A stretch of 64,000 bases of DNA from Microstegium vimineum (Eukaryota; Streptophyta; Magnoliopsida; Poales; Poaceae). Position 1 is the stretch's first letter. The number at the start of each line of letters is the position of its first letter. Positions 1 to 10,489 of the stretch are shown here, in pieces. The stretch covers positions 12,319,398 through 12,383,397 of the forward strand of contig CM039120.1 of assembly GCA_022036555.1 (NCBI GenBank). Reading direction: 5' to 3'. The position numbers were made by a program, and so were the translations under genes. The notes beneath the pieces are model-generated. The model saw only the letters and a list, made by a program, of their open reading frames with translations. It was not told the origin of the DNA and ran no database searches.

Positions 1-524
1 TATCCTGATCCTGCTTAGTATTGGAGTTGTTGCTAACTTTGTATATGGTCGGTTCTGAGAATTTTTTAGAACTGATCAGTTCTTATTTTTTTAAAACCAA
101 ATTTCTTAACCAAATGTCCAGACTGAGGACTGACTCATGTGCATGATTCATCGACGTGCGTGGTTAGCGCGGATCCAGAGACCAGAGACTAGAGCACACA
201 CACAAAAAAAAAACTCACGTACGTCCCCTTTGACGCGCTGCTGCGTGCATCATCAGCGTTTGACATCTCGCATGAGTCCACGGGTTCGGTGCATTTTTGC
301 GTCGTCATCGCAAACGACGTAGAGGTCTCGCGACGGGACGCTGGGTAGCGATCGAATAGCGACAGGGCGACAGGCATGGGGATGGGGTCTGGCCGGGGCC
401 GGCCGACGATGGATAGGGATAGGAATAGGTCGAACCAGTGCGGGTGGACCGAACCAGTTGGCTGGCTAGACTGCGTGCGCAGCTCTGCCGCGTCGGCCGA
501 GGAGGGGATCAGCATCAGCTCTCG
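1..524. other. Intergenic, no gene seen
   Basis: Reading frames here are short and overlap each other on both strands, with no splice-consistent or family-like protein. I see no RNA gene. The segment ends at the poly(T) that marks the 3' tail of the SINE that follows. Confidence 0.5.
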
Positions 525-1100
525 TTTTTTTAGATTACACAGTACAACACAGACGTTCAACATGCACGTACACTCACCCCTATGAACACACGTACGCAAA
601 CCCTATCCCTAGTGGCGAAGCCAGAAATTTTAGAGAGCTCGGGCGAGAAAATATGATATATACTTTACAGTGACAAAGCACACACACAATTTTTTTGGCA
701 TACATAGTTAAATAAAGCTTGGCTCCTAAATCTTTTCAACATAAAGGTAGAATATGTGTTAATTAACAGTTAAAAAATTGTTTTACGTACCAATTCAGCT
801 ACATACGTATTATTGTATTAGTGGCAGCCTTGGAGCCCGGCCACTGGCCCAAGGTGGTCGGGCCTTGGCTCCGCCAATGCCTACCCCTATGAGCACCTTC
901 GAAGAACTGACCCGACAAATCTTGAAGTTTACGAAGTCACCACACGCGCCTTGCTGTCGACGGGAACGTCGCCTACCACTTAATGCATAGCGCTGGAAAA
1001 TTCTGGAATAAATCCAGAATATGGTGTCGCACCCAGGATTTGAACCCTGGGTAGGAGCCCCACAACCAATGGTCTTTGCTATTACGCCGTGAACCCCTTG
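525..1100 (-). mobile_element. tRNA-derived SINE (Au-like), split by a MITE
   Basis: Read on the minus strand, the element starts near 1100 with a tRNA-like head. A clear RNA polymerase III B-box (GGTTCAAATCC, about 1032-1042) sits in a T-arm-like hairpin. The body follows, including TTCTGGATTTATTCCAGAA-like and GTGCTCATAGGGGTAGG motifs that I recognise from grass Au-type SINEs. The 3' part lies at 525-610 and ends in a short A-run (T-run 525-531 on plus). A 264-bp inverted-repeat element interrupts it at 613-876. The head is diverged. Target duplications were not resolved. Confidence 0.7.
613..876. mobile_element. MITE with TGGCGNAGCCA terminal inverted repeats, inserted in the SINE
   Basis: The left end reads TGGCGAAGCCAGA and the right end, reverse-complemented, reads TGGCGGAGCCAAGG. 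The element is 264 bp and AT-rich inside, with no coding capacity. SINE sequence resumes on both sides (CCTATCCCT on the left, GCCTACCCC on the right), so this insertion is younger than the SINE. The near-repeat at the junction may be an eroded 8-9-bp target duplication, which would suit a hAT- or Mutator-type element. A related end lies at 53,533. Confidence 0.6.
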
Positions 1101-1539
1101 ACTTTTTCTTTCTTTCTAGTATACACGTCCTTGCTTGGAATGAAATCCCTTCATTCCCGAAGCGTTTCGCATGTATATATGTCCAACAGGGCAACAGGAA
1201 GCACGGAACATCGGGCATCTGGGCCGTGCCTAAAAGGCCTTTGTGTCTGGCCATAAAAACCCGGGGACAGGGCCCTCTTAGGGGGGCCCGGGGCCAGGCT
1301 GAGGCCGAGGCCCAATGAGAGGGGGGAAGGCGGGGGACCGAGATGGAAGAAGGGCAGGGAAAAAGGAGCGCACTCACGTCGGGCATCCACGAGCCAGATC
1401 AACATACAGGAGGCACGTCCATGGCAGTTTTCTTGAGCCCGGAAATTTTCCCCCCACATAGTGGGATCCCAAAAGAGCCAACAAGGCCAAGGGGGGGAGG
1501 GAAACCCTGGCCATCAAATTTTGAAGAAGAAAGGGAGGA
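1101..1539. other. Intergenic, GC-rich, no gene seen
   Basis: The segment is rich in G runs (for example around 1262-1345). Open frames exist on both strands but none resembles a protein family, and they mirror one another as base-composition artefacts. Confidence 0.4.
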
Positions 1540-1779
1540 TGAGGCTGTGAGTGATAGCCGGAGCGAGCCCAAAAGCTAGCGGAAAAGGTTTTTTGCGAGG
1601 AGCGGTGGGAAAGGGGGCGCGGGGGCTGTGAGGGATAGCCGGCGGCCCCCCAAATGCCCGGGGAAAAAAGGGTTTTGTTTAGGACAGTGAGGAAAGGGAA
1701 CCCTGAGGTTGTGAGGGATACCCCGGCCCGGGGGGAAAGGTTTTTCGCAAGGAGCGGCGAGGAAAGGGAGCGCGAGGGG
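1540..1779. repeat. Degenerate GC-rich tandem repeat, about three units
   Basis: Three diverged units of about 70-87 bp begin near 1545, 1627 and 1709. Each starts with GTGAGNGATA and continues into a GGGAAA..GGTTTT block and an AGGAGCGG / GGAAAGGG block. The array lies 48 bp from the assembly gap, so the gap may hold more units that could not be assembled. Confidence 0.55.
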
Positions 1780-1827
1780 TGACCGCTTAGCGGAGGAAGT
1801 GGTGGGGGACAGGTGAAAGATCCAAAT

Positions 1828-1927
1828 NNNNNNNNNNNNNNNNNNNNNNNNNNNNNNNNNNNNNNNNNNNNNNNNNNNNNNNNNNNNNNNNNNNNNNNNN
1901 NNNNNNNNNNNNNNNNNNNNNNNNNNN
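1828..1927. other. Assembly gap (100 N)
   Basis: Exactly 100 unresolved bases, a conventional placeholder length, so the real gap size is unknown. Confidence 0.98.
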
Positions 1928-2792
1928 CCCCGCCAGCACCAGGGGAAGATTTGCACACTTTTGAAGAAAAAAAAAGTGAATTATGGTCGTGCACACAATT
2001 TGCCAAGAAAACAAATTAAAACCGGGTCATGCACTGGTTTTAAACTCTTAAAAGTTAACTGATTTTTGATATCAAGGCTTTTCATGAATTCTAAAATTCA
2101 GGGTTTACATTTATTCTAGGTTTCTCTATATTAGCATATTAATATTAGTTAATATAAATAATGTTTTTTCAAACTTTGTTTATCTCACATAGACATAGTA
2201 GGCTTCAAACTTTTTATGAAAATGATGAAACAATCTAACCTGTAAATGTTCTATTTTCTTGATTTAGCTAGTGAAGTGTATTTATTTTTTTGTGCAAAAA
2301 GCAATGCGCAAGAAATTGTTGAACATGTATTAATCTATATCTTTTACAACAACTAAAAAAAACGTCTAATGCAATTGCAATTGTAGAAAGTAGAACCATA
2401 CCCCTTTGAAAATACTCTTCTCCTCCTAGGGTAATCTCCTCTTGAGCCCTCTATATTTGTTGGATGCGGATTCAGTAACTACGTTGTAACGTTCGTACCT
2501 CTATCCATCGTTTATTCCAGATCTAACGACTCTCGTCCAATCCAACATAAAGTATCAACCAGATGTCTTCTTCTGCTTCGGGCCTTCGGCTTCACGCGCC
2601 CCCTCGCCGCGTCACCGTCTGTCGTCGGTCGTTGCAGGCACGTTGGATGACTCCCCGACGACAAACTCACGTGAGCTGAGCACGGGCCGCAGGGACAACT
2701 GCTCTCCCACGCCGCGCCTCCCTCCATATCACATTGCTCAGCTTACCAAAGGGCCATTGCCGCCTTGGTCCTTGTGTGCGTCGCCGCCACGC
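1928..2792. other. Intergenic, no gene seen
   Basis: AT-rich and low-complexity to about 2510, then GC-richer. No family-like protein, RNA gene or transposon end could be identified. Confidence 0.4.
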
Positions 2793-3054
2793 GAGCTCGC
2801 TCCTGTTGCATGCCGCCGCCATGGGTCGCGCTGCAGGGACGCCGGACGCGCGCCTCCGCCATCTCCGCGCGCGGATGCGGCCCGGCCAAGTGCTGCCGTC
2901 GCGGGGTTGTCTTCGCACGGACGCGTCACGCCGTGTGAGCTCGCACCTGTTGCATGCCGTCGCCGCCATGGGTCGCGCTGCAGCGACGCGCGCCGCCGCC
3001 ATCTCCGCGCGCGGATGCGGCCCGGCCAAATGCTGCCGCCGCGGGGTTGTCTTC
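2793..3054. repeat. Two-copy GC-rich tandem duplication
   Basis: The stretch 2793-2914 recurs at 2937-3054 with a period of about 144 bp. Both copies run from GAGCTCGC through CATGGGTCGCGCTGCAG and GCGCGGATGCGGCCCGGCC to GCGGGGTTGTCTTC. The copies differ by substitutions and small deletions (a 10-bp GGGACGCCGG-type segment is shortened in copy 2). Open frames across it are repetitive and alanine/arginine-rich, and I do not consider them genes. It could be a captured GC-rich gene 5' end that then duplicated. Confidence 0.7.
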
Positions 3055-4169
3055 ATCATAACTTTGTGCTTTCATCCACCGTCGCTAAATCAAAGACTCA
3101 ACACTCGAAAGACCTCGCGTGCATCACTGCGCCGTACATGCCTCTCCACGTTGCGTCCTATGGTGTTTGGTCGTGCTGGCGAGGGAGATGAAGCCCTTGT
3201 TAACCACTAAATCTCATATAGTGAGTAAACACTGCATTACTTGTCTTTGGCCGTCACATATGCAAATTAGAATCGAGTCATACATGAATGCTTCCAAATA
3301 TGAGATTTAGTGAACAAAAAAAGGTTAATTTCCTTAATGTCATGATTCATGATAGGACTCAACATTTGATGGCATAAAAAAAAAGAAAATTTTAGAAATA
3401 CAAGCTTTCAAAATTGATACGGTTGATGATGCAGGAATTTAGCCAAAAGTTGCATCTCAGTTGGCTATTTGTCAAGTTGACTGACCCTTTAACCTTAGCT
3501 ACTCTTGTTGTAACCATAAAAATTATTTCTATAGTAAGCGACACAGTGGGTTGACTTTTGAACAAGCTGGTAGTATGTTGAAATATTTCATAACAAGATC
3601 TTTTAGAGCCCATTGTTCTAATATGGTTTGGGTTATATTGTGATGAACATATAACCAACATATTGTTAGCTGATACAATGATCCTTGATTATGTATATTT
3701 TGGTGATGTGATATCTGAAAACTTTTGGCACAAATAAAAAATAAAGAATATCTTTCATTAGGTATATTTTTTGGGCTTAATTAGTTAGAAACCTCTATAC
3801 TTGGTGTTTCTCTTAGGCTTGATTAGTTAGAAATGGTCTACATAAATAACTTAAATGGTCTACATAAATGAATTAAATTTGATTATATTTGCACAAATAT
3901 TTTGAATAAGATGAATGGTCAAACTTAATGTTAAAAAAGTCAAACAAAATATAAACTGAAACGGAGGGAGTAGTATTAAAATAATACCACTCATAGCATA
4001 TGAAAATTCTCACTAAGTGTCATTTAGCAGGGAAATCTGTAGTAAATGTTGAATGCTTAAACACTGAAAGAACTCCATTTTACTATGAGAAATTGACAAT
4101 TGTAGTTGTGACCGCTCTGAGATTTGTGTCATGTTTCAGAACAAAATCTAGACGCTGATCTATAGTATA
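3055..4169. other. AT-rich intergenic with a Stowaway-like end
   Basis: No gene seen. A typical Stowaway 3' terminus (ACGGAGGGAGTA, about 3960-3972) ends an AT-rich stretch. Short direct repeats (GGTCTACATAAAT, around 3836 and 3858) lie just upstream. Confidence 0.4.
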
Positions 4170-4330
4170 CTTACTTTGTTCCAAATTACAAGATATTTTT
4201 GTTTTTTTCTAATTGAATTCATAACTTTTGCTCGTCCCTCTCTAGATATATGTTATGTTTAGATACATAAAAAAATATGAGTTTAGAAATATCAAAACTT
4301 CTTATAACTTGGGATGGGACACATGATGTA
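4170..4330. mobile_element. Stowaway-like MITE
   Basis: The left end (CTTACTTTGTTCCAAATTAC) and the right end (ATAACTTGGGATGGGACA) are inverted, diverged versions of the Stowaway terminus, and TA precedes the left end. About 160 bp, with no coding capacity. Confidence 0.5.
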
Positions 4331-4388
4331 CTTGTCATCACACGGTAAAAAAAAGCATGAGTTCGAGTGGACTTTTGACCAACCCAGA

Positions 4389-4482
4389 GACACATTCACA
4401 ACATCACTAAGTTTTATGCACGCAGCATAGAGACCCATTCAGAACATCACTATGTTTATGCACGCAGCATTCTTTGAAGTTG
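4389..4482. repeat. Short tandem duplication (about 44 bp x 2)
   Basis: AGAGACNCATTCANAACATC followed by ACTA(A)GTTTTATGCACGCAGCAT occurs at about 4387-4430 and again at 4431-4472. No function is suggested. Confidence 0.6.
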
Positions 4483-5009
4483 CGTCGCTGCATTCCTACG
4501 GGCAGCACTTGCATTGCGATTGCACAAAATCTGCAGCCATACCCGTATCTTTTTCTCTTCTGAGTTCTGAGTCTGACGAAGGCACGAAGCGCAAATAATG
4601 AGAAGATGCTACTACAGTTGGCTCAGCTAGCAGCAGTGTACTACCGCCCTGCCGAAGCGCCGAGACGGACGCCGGCGGACGACCTGTGATCTCCTGTGCG
4701 TGTCCTGCGGGTTTTTGACTGGGCAATGAGCCGGAGGGCAAGGACCCCGCTTCCGCGGCTTTTTCCGTTCGAAACACCTGGTGCCACGCACAGTCACTGC
4801 ACGCAACGCAACAGGCCGGTACGGTACCCGCGCCAACGCATGTACACCGGCGGGTCGCGTGCATGCAGCAGCGGCGTTCCACTGTTGTCAAGCGCATGCA
4901 TGTACTGAAACTTCAGTCGACCTTTGCAAAGCTGAAGTGACGTTTGCAGTGCTGATGCCATGCTAACCGCTAACTGCATCGTGCCACCACTCCTGCCTGC
5001 GTTTTAGAG

Positions 5010-5230
5010 GCTGTTTGGTTGTCGGCCTTGGTTCGTCTTGCCTAGCCTTCCGTGGCCACACAATGTAGGCAGCTGTTTAGTTTCCAATTAATGTATGGTA
5101 CGTCACATGATCTTCAGTTCATTTACAGCGTTTGTCTTGCCACCGCTGTAGCGTTGTTTTTGCCCGCCACGAGAACTGTGGCGCCGCCATACCCGGTGGC
5201 TTAAGGCGACCATAAACCAAACACGCCCTA
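5010..5230. mobile_element. Tourist/hAT-like MITE
   Basis: The left arm (GGCTGTTTGGTTGTCGGCC) and the right arm (GGCGACCATAAACCAAACACGCC) are imperfect inverted repeats of the TGTTTGGTT type common in grass MITEs. The arms resemble those of the element at 23,639-23,864. Exact borders and the target duplication are uncertain. Confidence 0.5.
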
Positions 5231-6211
5231 GAAATTTTAGTTCATTTTCGCACGAAAAGTGCAGGAAACATGAATTTTCACCCCAATCCAGAGTGGGCAA
5301 AGACCAAATGGAAATGGTGGCACGAACCCGATCCCCCAAGCAGTCATAAGGACAGGGGAACCGCCAGAACAATTTATAGCTCCTAACTGAATGAGCAAAC
5401 AGGAGAGCCGCAGAGCATACAGGACCTACATGCACCTTAGGTGATGGCGTTGCATGCTCCTACTGGACTAGCCCGGTAGCCCCGTCTAGATGCCTGCCCC
5501 GCACGTCCATGTGAGACCAGGGTTGTATTCACGTCACATGCGTTGCCAGAACGCCGGCCGGTGCCGGTTCGAGTTCCTTACTAGATGCCCGCTATAAGAA
5601 GCAGCGGCAGCCTGCACTGAAGAAACCTGAACCTGATGCTCTCCTGAAAGATGCAGAGCAAAGAGAGCTCAATAGCTCATGCTGGGTAGTCTGATCTTGT
5701 GTCATGAGACCTGAGCCGCAGCCATATGTTCGCCATCTTTTGATTAGCTCTTGCATGTGGGAAGGAGGCTAGCTGAGTAGTATATGCAACTACGGCATCA
5801 CGTAGCCAAGGATGACTTGCCGGCGAGACTGGGGATGAACAGACCCGGCCGGAAAGTCATCTGTGGCTACGCGTTTGCCTCCTTCTCTTATGCTAAAGCG
5901 GTTAAAGATGTCATCTAGATTGGAGGTGTGTGAGTCTGATGCCGAGTGCATTGGCTGGGAGAAGTACTTAGCTTGCACGTCGTCCAGAGGGTCAGAAACA
6001 ACAAAGGTATGAGAATATTCACGACCATTCCCATTTGTTCAACTTGATCGGTGGAAAAAGTTTATATAAAAGATGTTTTCGTGCTTTCCAGTGAACAGAA
6101 TCGGGTTATTTACCTATTGCCCATTCTCCACAGTATGTACCATGGCTGAATCTACTATATACCACGGTCTATAGTGAACTAATAGAAACGTTACAAAACA
6201 CATTCATAAAA
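5231..6211. other. Intergenic, no gene seen
   Basis: Mixed composition. No frame longer than about 110 codons, and none that looks conserved. No RNA gene was recognised before 6212. Confidence 0.4.
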
Positions 6212-6285
6212 GGCCTATTAGTTTAGTTGGTTAGAGCGTTGCGCTAATAACACAAACCTCGTAGGTACGAGGCCTACATGGGCCA
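6212..6285 (+). pseudogene. tRNA-Ile(AAT)-like sequence, probable pseudogene
   Basis: A 74-base stretch matches plant tRNA-Ile(AAU) along its whole length. The acceptor stem GGCCTAT/ATGGGCC pairs throughout (one G-T), the D-arm A-box TAGTTTAGTTGG is recognisable, and the anticodon loop is CTAATAA (anticodon AAT). The T-stem GTAGG/CCTAC pairs. The T-loop reads TACGAGG instead of the TTCGAxx expected, so the B-box is damaged, and the anticodon stem has one mismatch. This suggests a dead gene or the head of a tRNA-derived repeat. It sits directly upstream of a field of repeated units. Confidence 0.65.
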
Positions 6286-6375
6286 AAAATAAGTTTTGGT
6301 TTTTATCTTGGTCTATTTTAACCTTGATGGCCAAAATTAAGTTTTGGTTTTTATCTTGGTCTATTTTAACCTTGA
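6286..6375. repeat. Tandem duplication, about 49-bp unit
   Basis: TAAGTTTTGGTTTTTATCTT continuing to CTATTTTAACCTTGATGG occurs twice back to back, starting near 6290 and 6339. It follows immediately on the tRNA-like sequence. Confidence 0.75.
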
Positions 6376-6394
6376 TGGGCCAGATTTTTCTTGT

Positions 6395-6560
6395 TTAATG
6401 CACTTGTTGAACCCCATAATTCATGGGCCAGATTTATTGTTATTTTTTGCTTTTTTATGCACTCATTGAAGCCCATAATTTAAGAAGGGCCCAAGAAGTA
6501 AGAACTTTTAGAATCTAAAGGCTTCTTTTTAATGCATTCGTTGAAGCCCATAATTGAAGA
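6395..6560. repeat. Diverged tandem units with TTGAAGCCCATAAT core
   Basis: Three units (cores near 6411, 6466 and 6541) share TGCA(C/T)T(T/C)(G/A)TTGAA(G/C)CCCATAAT and then (G)GGCCCAA-type sequence. A fourth unit, core at 7109-7121, is cut by the Helitron and resumes at 9965. Confidence 0.65.
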
Positions 6561-6566
6561 AGTCCC

Positions 6567-7030
6567 AAACAGTTTTCCTCCCTTAATTTTTGCGAAAATC
6601 TACTTTTCCTCCCTAAACTTCAAAACCGGACAAACCATCTCTCTCAACTTTTGAAACCGTGTGTTTTTATCTCCCTAGCCCCGTTACAAGTGGTTTTGAA
6701 AGCGTTTTTTTACTTATTTCGACTGAATCTTTAAAAAATCATAGTAAATCATTGAAAAATTACAAAAATAAAAAATTCAATTTTGTGTGACTCCACGTGA
6801 ATAGATCTACACAATGGACATATAATATGGTATGTTTTAGTATATTTTTTTGTTGTAGATTTAGATCTATTCTTTTTTGTAATTAATTTGAATAATTCAT
6901 AACTGCAGTTTGTATGTTTCAATTGTTGTGAAATATTTATGGTAGCCTAGTTGATGGTTTGCCTAATTTTGGAGTTCAGAGAGGAAAAACAGACTTTCGC
7001 AAAAGTTAAGGAAGAAAAAATGAAATTTTT
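6567..7030. mobile_element. Inverted-repeat (Mutator-like or MITE) element
   Basis: The left arm (from about 6567: TTTTCCTCCCTTAATTTTTG, then CGAAAATCTACTTTTCCTCC) is the inverted counterpart of the right arm ending about 7030 (GAGGAAAAACAGACTTTCGC then AAAAGTTAAGGAAGAAAAAA). The arms are about 50 bp with scattered mismatches and the interior is AT-rich and non-coding. The target duplication was not resolved. Confidence 0.6.
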
Positions 7031-8055
7031 CCTAGAATAAATGCCTTCTATTCTATGCTAGATGTTTTTTTGCTTCTTTTTGTGCATTCGTTCCTTCCTA
7101 TAGGTCGTTTTGAAGCCCATATCTATCTTACTATAAAAGAGCGAATGAATTGTAAATAACTGTCACCTAAAAGTTTTCTACCCACGTAAGGTCTCCTCCC
7201 TCAGATTTGTTTTGATTTTCCATATAACTCTAGATATTAACCTGACGGATGAACCCATTATAAATGACACATACTTACATGTGTTTTTTCCCTTTGTAAC
7301 CTCTCAATTGCCCTTCCCGTCTATTTTTTTCACCCAAAAAAATACCCGTTCGTACCACGTTGCGCGGCAGCGTATCATATATCAATCTCGTCGCCACCTC
7401 AATCTCTAGTGAACTCTTTAGATTTGTTTTTATTTTATTCTATTTTTTATTTCCTTTCTTGGCTATACCGACCTCTCCTGGGTTACCGGCAGCTCGTCTG
7501 ACACGCTAGCTTCCACGAGAAGAGTCATCAACCGCGGTAGCCGGCGGCGTCGTTCGTCTATTCCCATCGGTGAGCATCTCAAACCCTATAACCTGCCAAT
7601 TCCATGTTCCAAAACCTTATCGTCAGTCCAAATCGTGGTCGAATCAGCCTCTGCCCGCACGACCTCTTCGTGCACTTTGCGCTGGTAGCAGCTCGCCGCT
7701 CAAAGCTGTCATCCAAGCTTCTACAGTTAACCCGACATCACCTGTGTTTCGTGCAGCTAGCACATGCAAGATGACGACGATGACCCGTTCTCCTATACAT
7801 CGAGCAACATTCGGCCGTGAAAAAGCAAGCAGCAAAGCCAGATGCCATGGTAATTTTTGCAAAGTAAATCTAATCTGAATATTCCTGTCTATTTTGCTTA
7901 TTGATGTTAAACAGATGCAGATAAATCTATTAGTCTATATTAAAATTGTGCAACAACATTCTCAAAAAAAAGGTGCAGCAACTTATGATCAATGATGGGA
8001 AGACCAATTACTAGGTGAGATATGAGACGGATCAGAATCTTGATGCGCGCAACCG

Positions 8056-8102
8056 TCACAAACACCATCACCATCATCATGGTCATCATCATCACCACCA
8101 CG
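8056..8102. repeat. CAT/CAC microsatellite
   Basis: A run of CAT, CAC and GGTCAT triplets inside the Helitron. In one frame it would encode histidine-rich sequence, but no gene is evident. Confidence 0.7.
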
Positions 8103-8865
8103 AAGAGGATGACTTATATACCTCTTCCTAGACGGATTGTAAGGTCTTGTTCTTTTTCGATCACTTTATATTAGGATAAAAAAGAAATTATATATGTTAA
8201 GATATTTATGTACTAATTGTCTTATGCTTAATTTATGATTTTAAGTAAACTAACCAGTTTATACACAGAGAAATTAATAAATCTACTATCTAAATAAGCA
8301 ATATTTAGATTGGAGATTCATTTGTCATTCTATATTATTTTTTGTTTTATAGGCGTACCAGGTTGTCTGTATCCATCGGCTGGTATCTACGTGAGTATAT
8401 CATTCTCTTCCCTTTGGGGTCCGTCCAAATAGCCGTTTGCAGGCACCCTCTCACCAATGGTGTATTCATATGCATTTAGATGATTTTTTTGTCTTCAATA
8501 TATAAATGTACAATACAACATATTGACCTCAACTGTATCTGGAAAAGCTTGCTTTTTTTATAATTATTTCATGGTAGATAACAACCTAAAACAATTCAGT
8601 AAGATTATACATCATGGTTAAATATTCACTCGCTTATAGTATCTCAAGCACAATTACATATGGTAAATGATAGTTCTTCTGAAACAAAGTTACCTTTTTA
8701 GTTTAGGGTTATATTTTTATATGAATGCAAACATGGTGTTGGTGCTTATAAATCAACTCTTGTTGTAAATATAGTTCATTTCAACCTGGATTTTTGTTAT
8801 CCATCCATTATATATATGAATGGAGCAGTCAACTCATGTGGCAAATATAAATTACTATTTGAGTA

Positions 8866-9869
8866 AAGTGCACTAGCGACCTCTAAACTTACGTTCTCGA
8901 TTCTTAACTCGCAAATCGATGGTTTCATCTGTGTCATCTCGGTTCCTAAAGTTGTTTGACTTTCAGTTTTGTCATCATACTCCCTAAACTGGGTTTTGAG
9001 TCTCGTGTAGGTCCAAACAAGATGATCTAAAAACTTGATATCAAAAAATAATTCATAACTCTTTCATATGAACTCGAATAAAGACAAACTTTATAACAAA
9101 ATGGTATCCCTTGAAGCTATCTATAACATTTTAGTAGAAAAGTTTTTAAAATTTAAATTATTTAGGGTTCCAAAATATTGTTGTATGTTTGTAGATTTTG
9201 AAATTTAAAATTATCAACCAATCTTAGATATTGTTATGATCTATATGAAAGTTATAGTTTTCAATATGGTCTATAATTTTGTAGTTGAAATTTTATTTAT
9301 TTGAATTCGTTTAGTATCCCAAAATATTATTGTAAATTTATAGCTTTTGAAATTTAAATTTAAAAGTTTAAATTTCAAAATCTATAAACTTACAATAATA
9401 TTTTAGGATACTAAAAACATTTAAAATAAAAAAACTTTTCCATATTGATAACTATAACTTTCATACAAACCATATCAATATCCAGTTATTTGTTAACTTG
9501 AAATTTTAAATTTCAAAATCTATAAACATACAACAATATTTTAGAACCCTAAACAGCTTTAATTTAAAAACATTTGAACTACAAAGTTAGAGATAGCGTT
9601 GAGGGTTATAATTTTGATATAAAGTTTGTCTTCACTCGAGTTCATATGAAAAAAATATGAATTGTTGTTTGATATGAAGTTTTTAGTTGTCCATGAGACT
9701 CAAAATTAAGTTCAGAGACCAAAATGACACAACTAAACAAGTTTAAGGACATAAACGATCAATTTACAAGTTTAGAGATCGGGATGACATAACCAAACAA
9801 ATTTAGGGACTAAGATGACATAAATGAGGACACAACAACGCAAGTTTGAAAACCGCCGATGAACTTCAC
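8866..9869. mobile_element. 1-kb foldback element inside the Helitron
   Basis: The left end (GAGTAAAGTGCACTAGCGAC, then CTCTAAACTTACGTTCTCG) and the right end (reverse-complement GAGTGAAGTTCATCGGCGG, then TTTTCAAACTTGCGTTG) are diverged terminal inverted repeats. The pairing continues inward through sequences around 8985-9060 and 9655-9740, and the centre (9130-9560) is itself palindromic and AT-rich. No coding capacity. It is nested in the Helitron, so it inserted later or was carried along with it. Confidence 0.65.
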
Positions 9870-10489
9870 TCTTCTTAATATTTCTCAAAATTTTCACATT
9901 AATTCCTTCTATACTAATGAATTTTTTTATGAACACGTGTGTGTTGCACGTGCATTGCTACTAGTAACTTAAAAAGAGCCCAAACAGTAAGAGCAACTCC
10001 AATAGCTTAAAATAGTTTCCAATTTTTCTAATTTGGCTATTATCTTAAATAAATTCAGAGTAAAAAATTAGACTTCTCCAAGTAAATATTGCAATCTTCT
10101 CTATATTTAAACCTACCATGTCATATATGTGGACTACATAGTTTTCCCTAAGTACAAAACCAAGTACAACATACCCACTAGGCCACGTACTATTGCTCAC
10201 CACTACGTCGTCTGTATGTGATAATTTGTATATAGTGTCGATGGTGTATGCTAGAACATCGTTGATATAAAGTAACCTATTCATTAGTGAACTCTCCGTC
10301 ACTCACAAGTCTGAGCACAAGGTCTCTTCTGACCACAAGGTCTCTTCTGACGGATAACAATGGTCGACATGAAACTGGACCTAGTTCCAAAGAAACATGC
10401 ACACAATAGATTAGAATCCATGTGTAATATACGTTGAACACTATATTACTAGTGGTAACCCAATTGATACATGACTTATTTACAATGGC

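Larger units (their letters stand above)
7122..9964 (+). mobile_element. Non-autonomous Helitron
   Basis: The element begins TCTATCTTACTATAAAAG after a host A (7121) and ends GCATTGCTACTAG before a host T (9965). That fits Helitron rules: 5' TC, 3' CTRR, insertion between A and T with no target duplication. A 6-bp stem/7-base loop hairpin (CACGTG at 9934-9939 and 9947-9952) ends 12 bases before the terminus. No Rep/helicase is present in its 2.84 kb, so it is non-autonomous. The flanks join into an uninterrupted copy of the local repeat unit, which independently supports the borders. The GC-richer part (about 7490-7860) could be captured gene sequence, but I recognise none. Confidence 0.8.

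Noticed and set aside
7570..7878. 102-codon frame inside the Helitron as a captured gene
   Set aside because: No ATG at the start and no motif that I recognise. Capture remains possible but unsupported.
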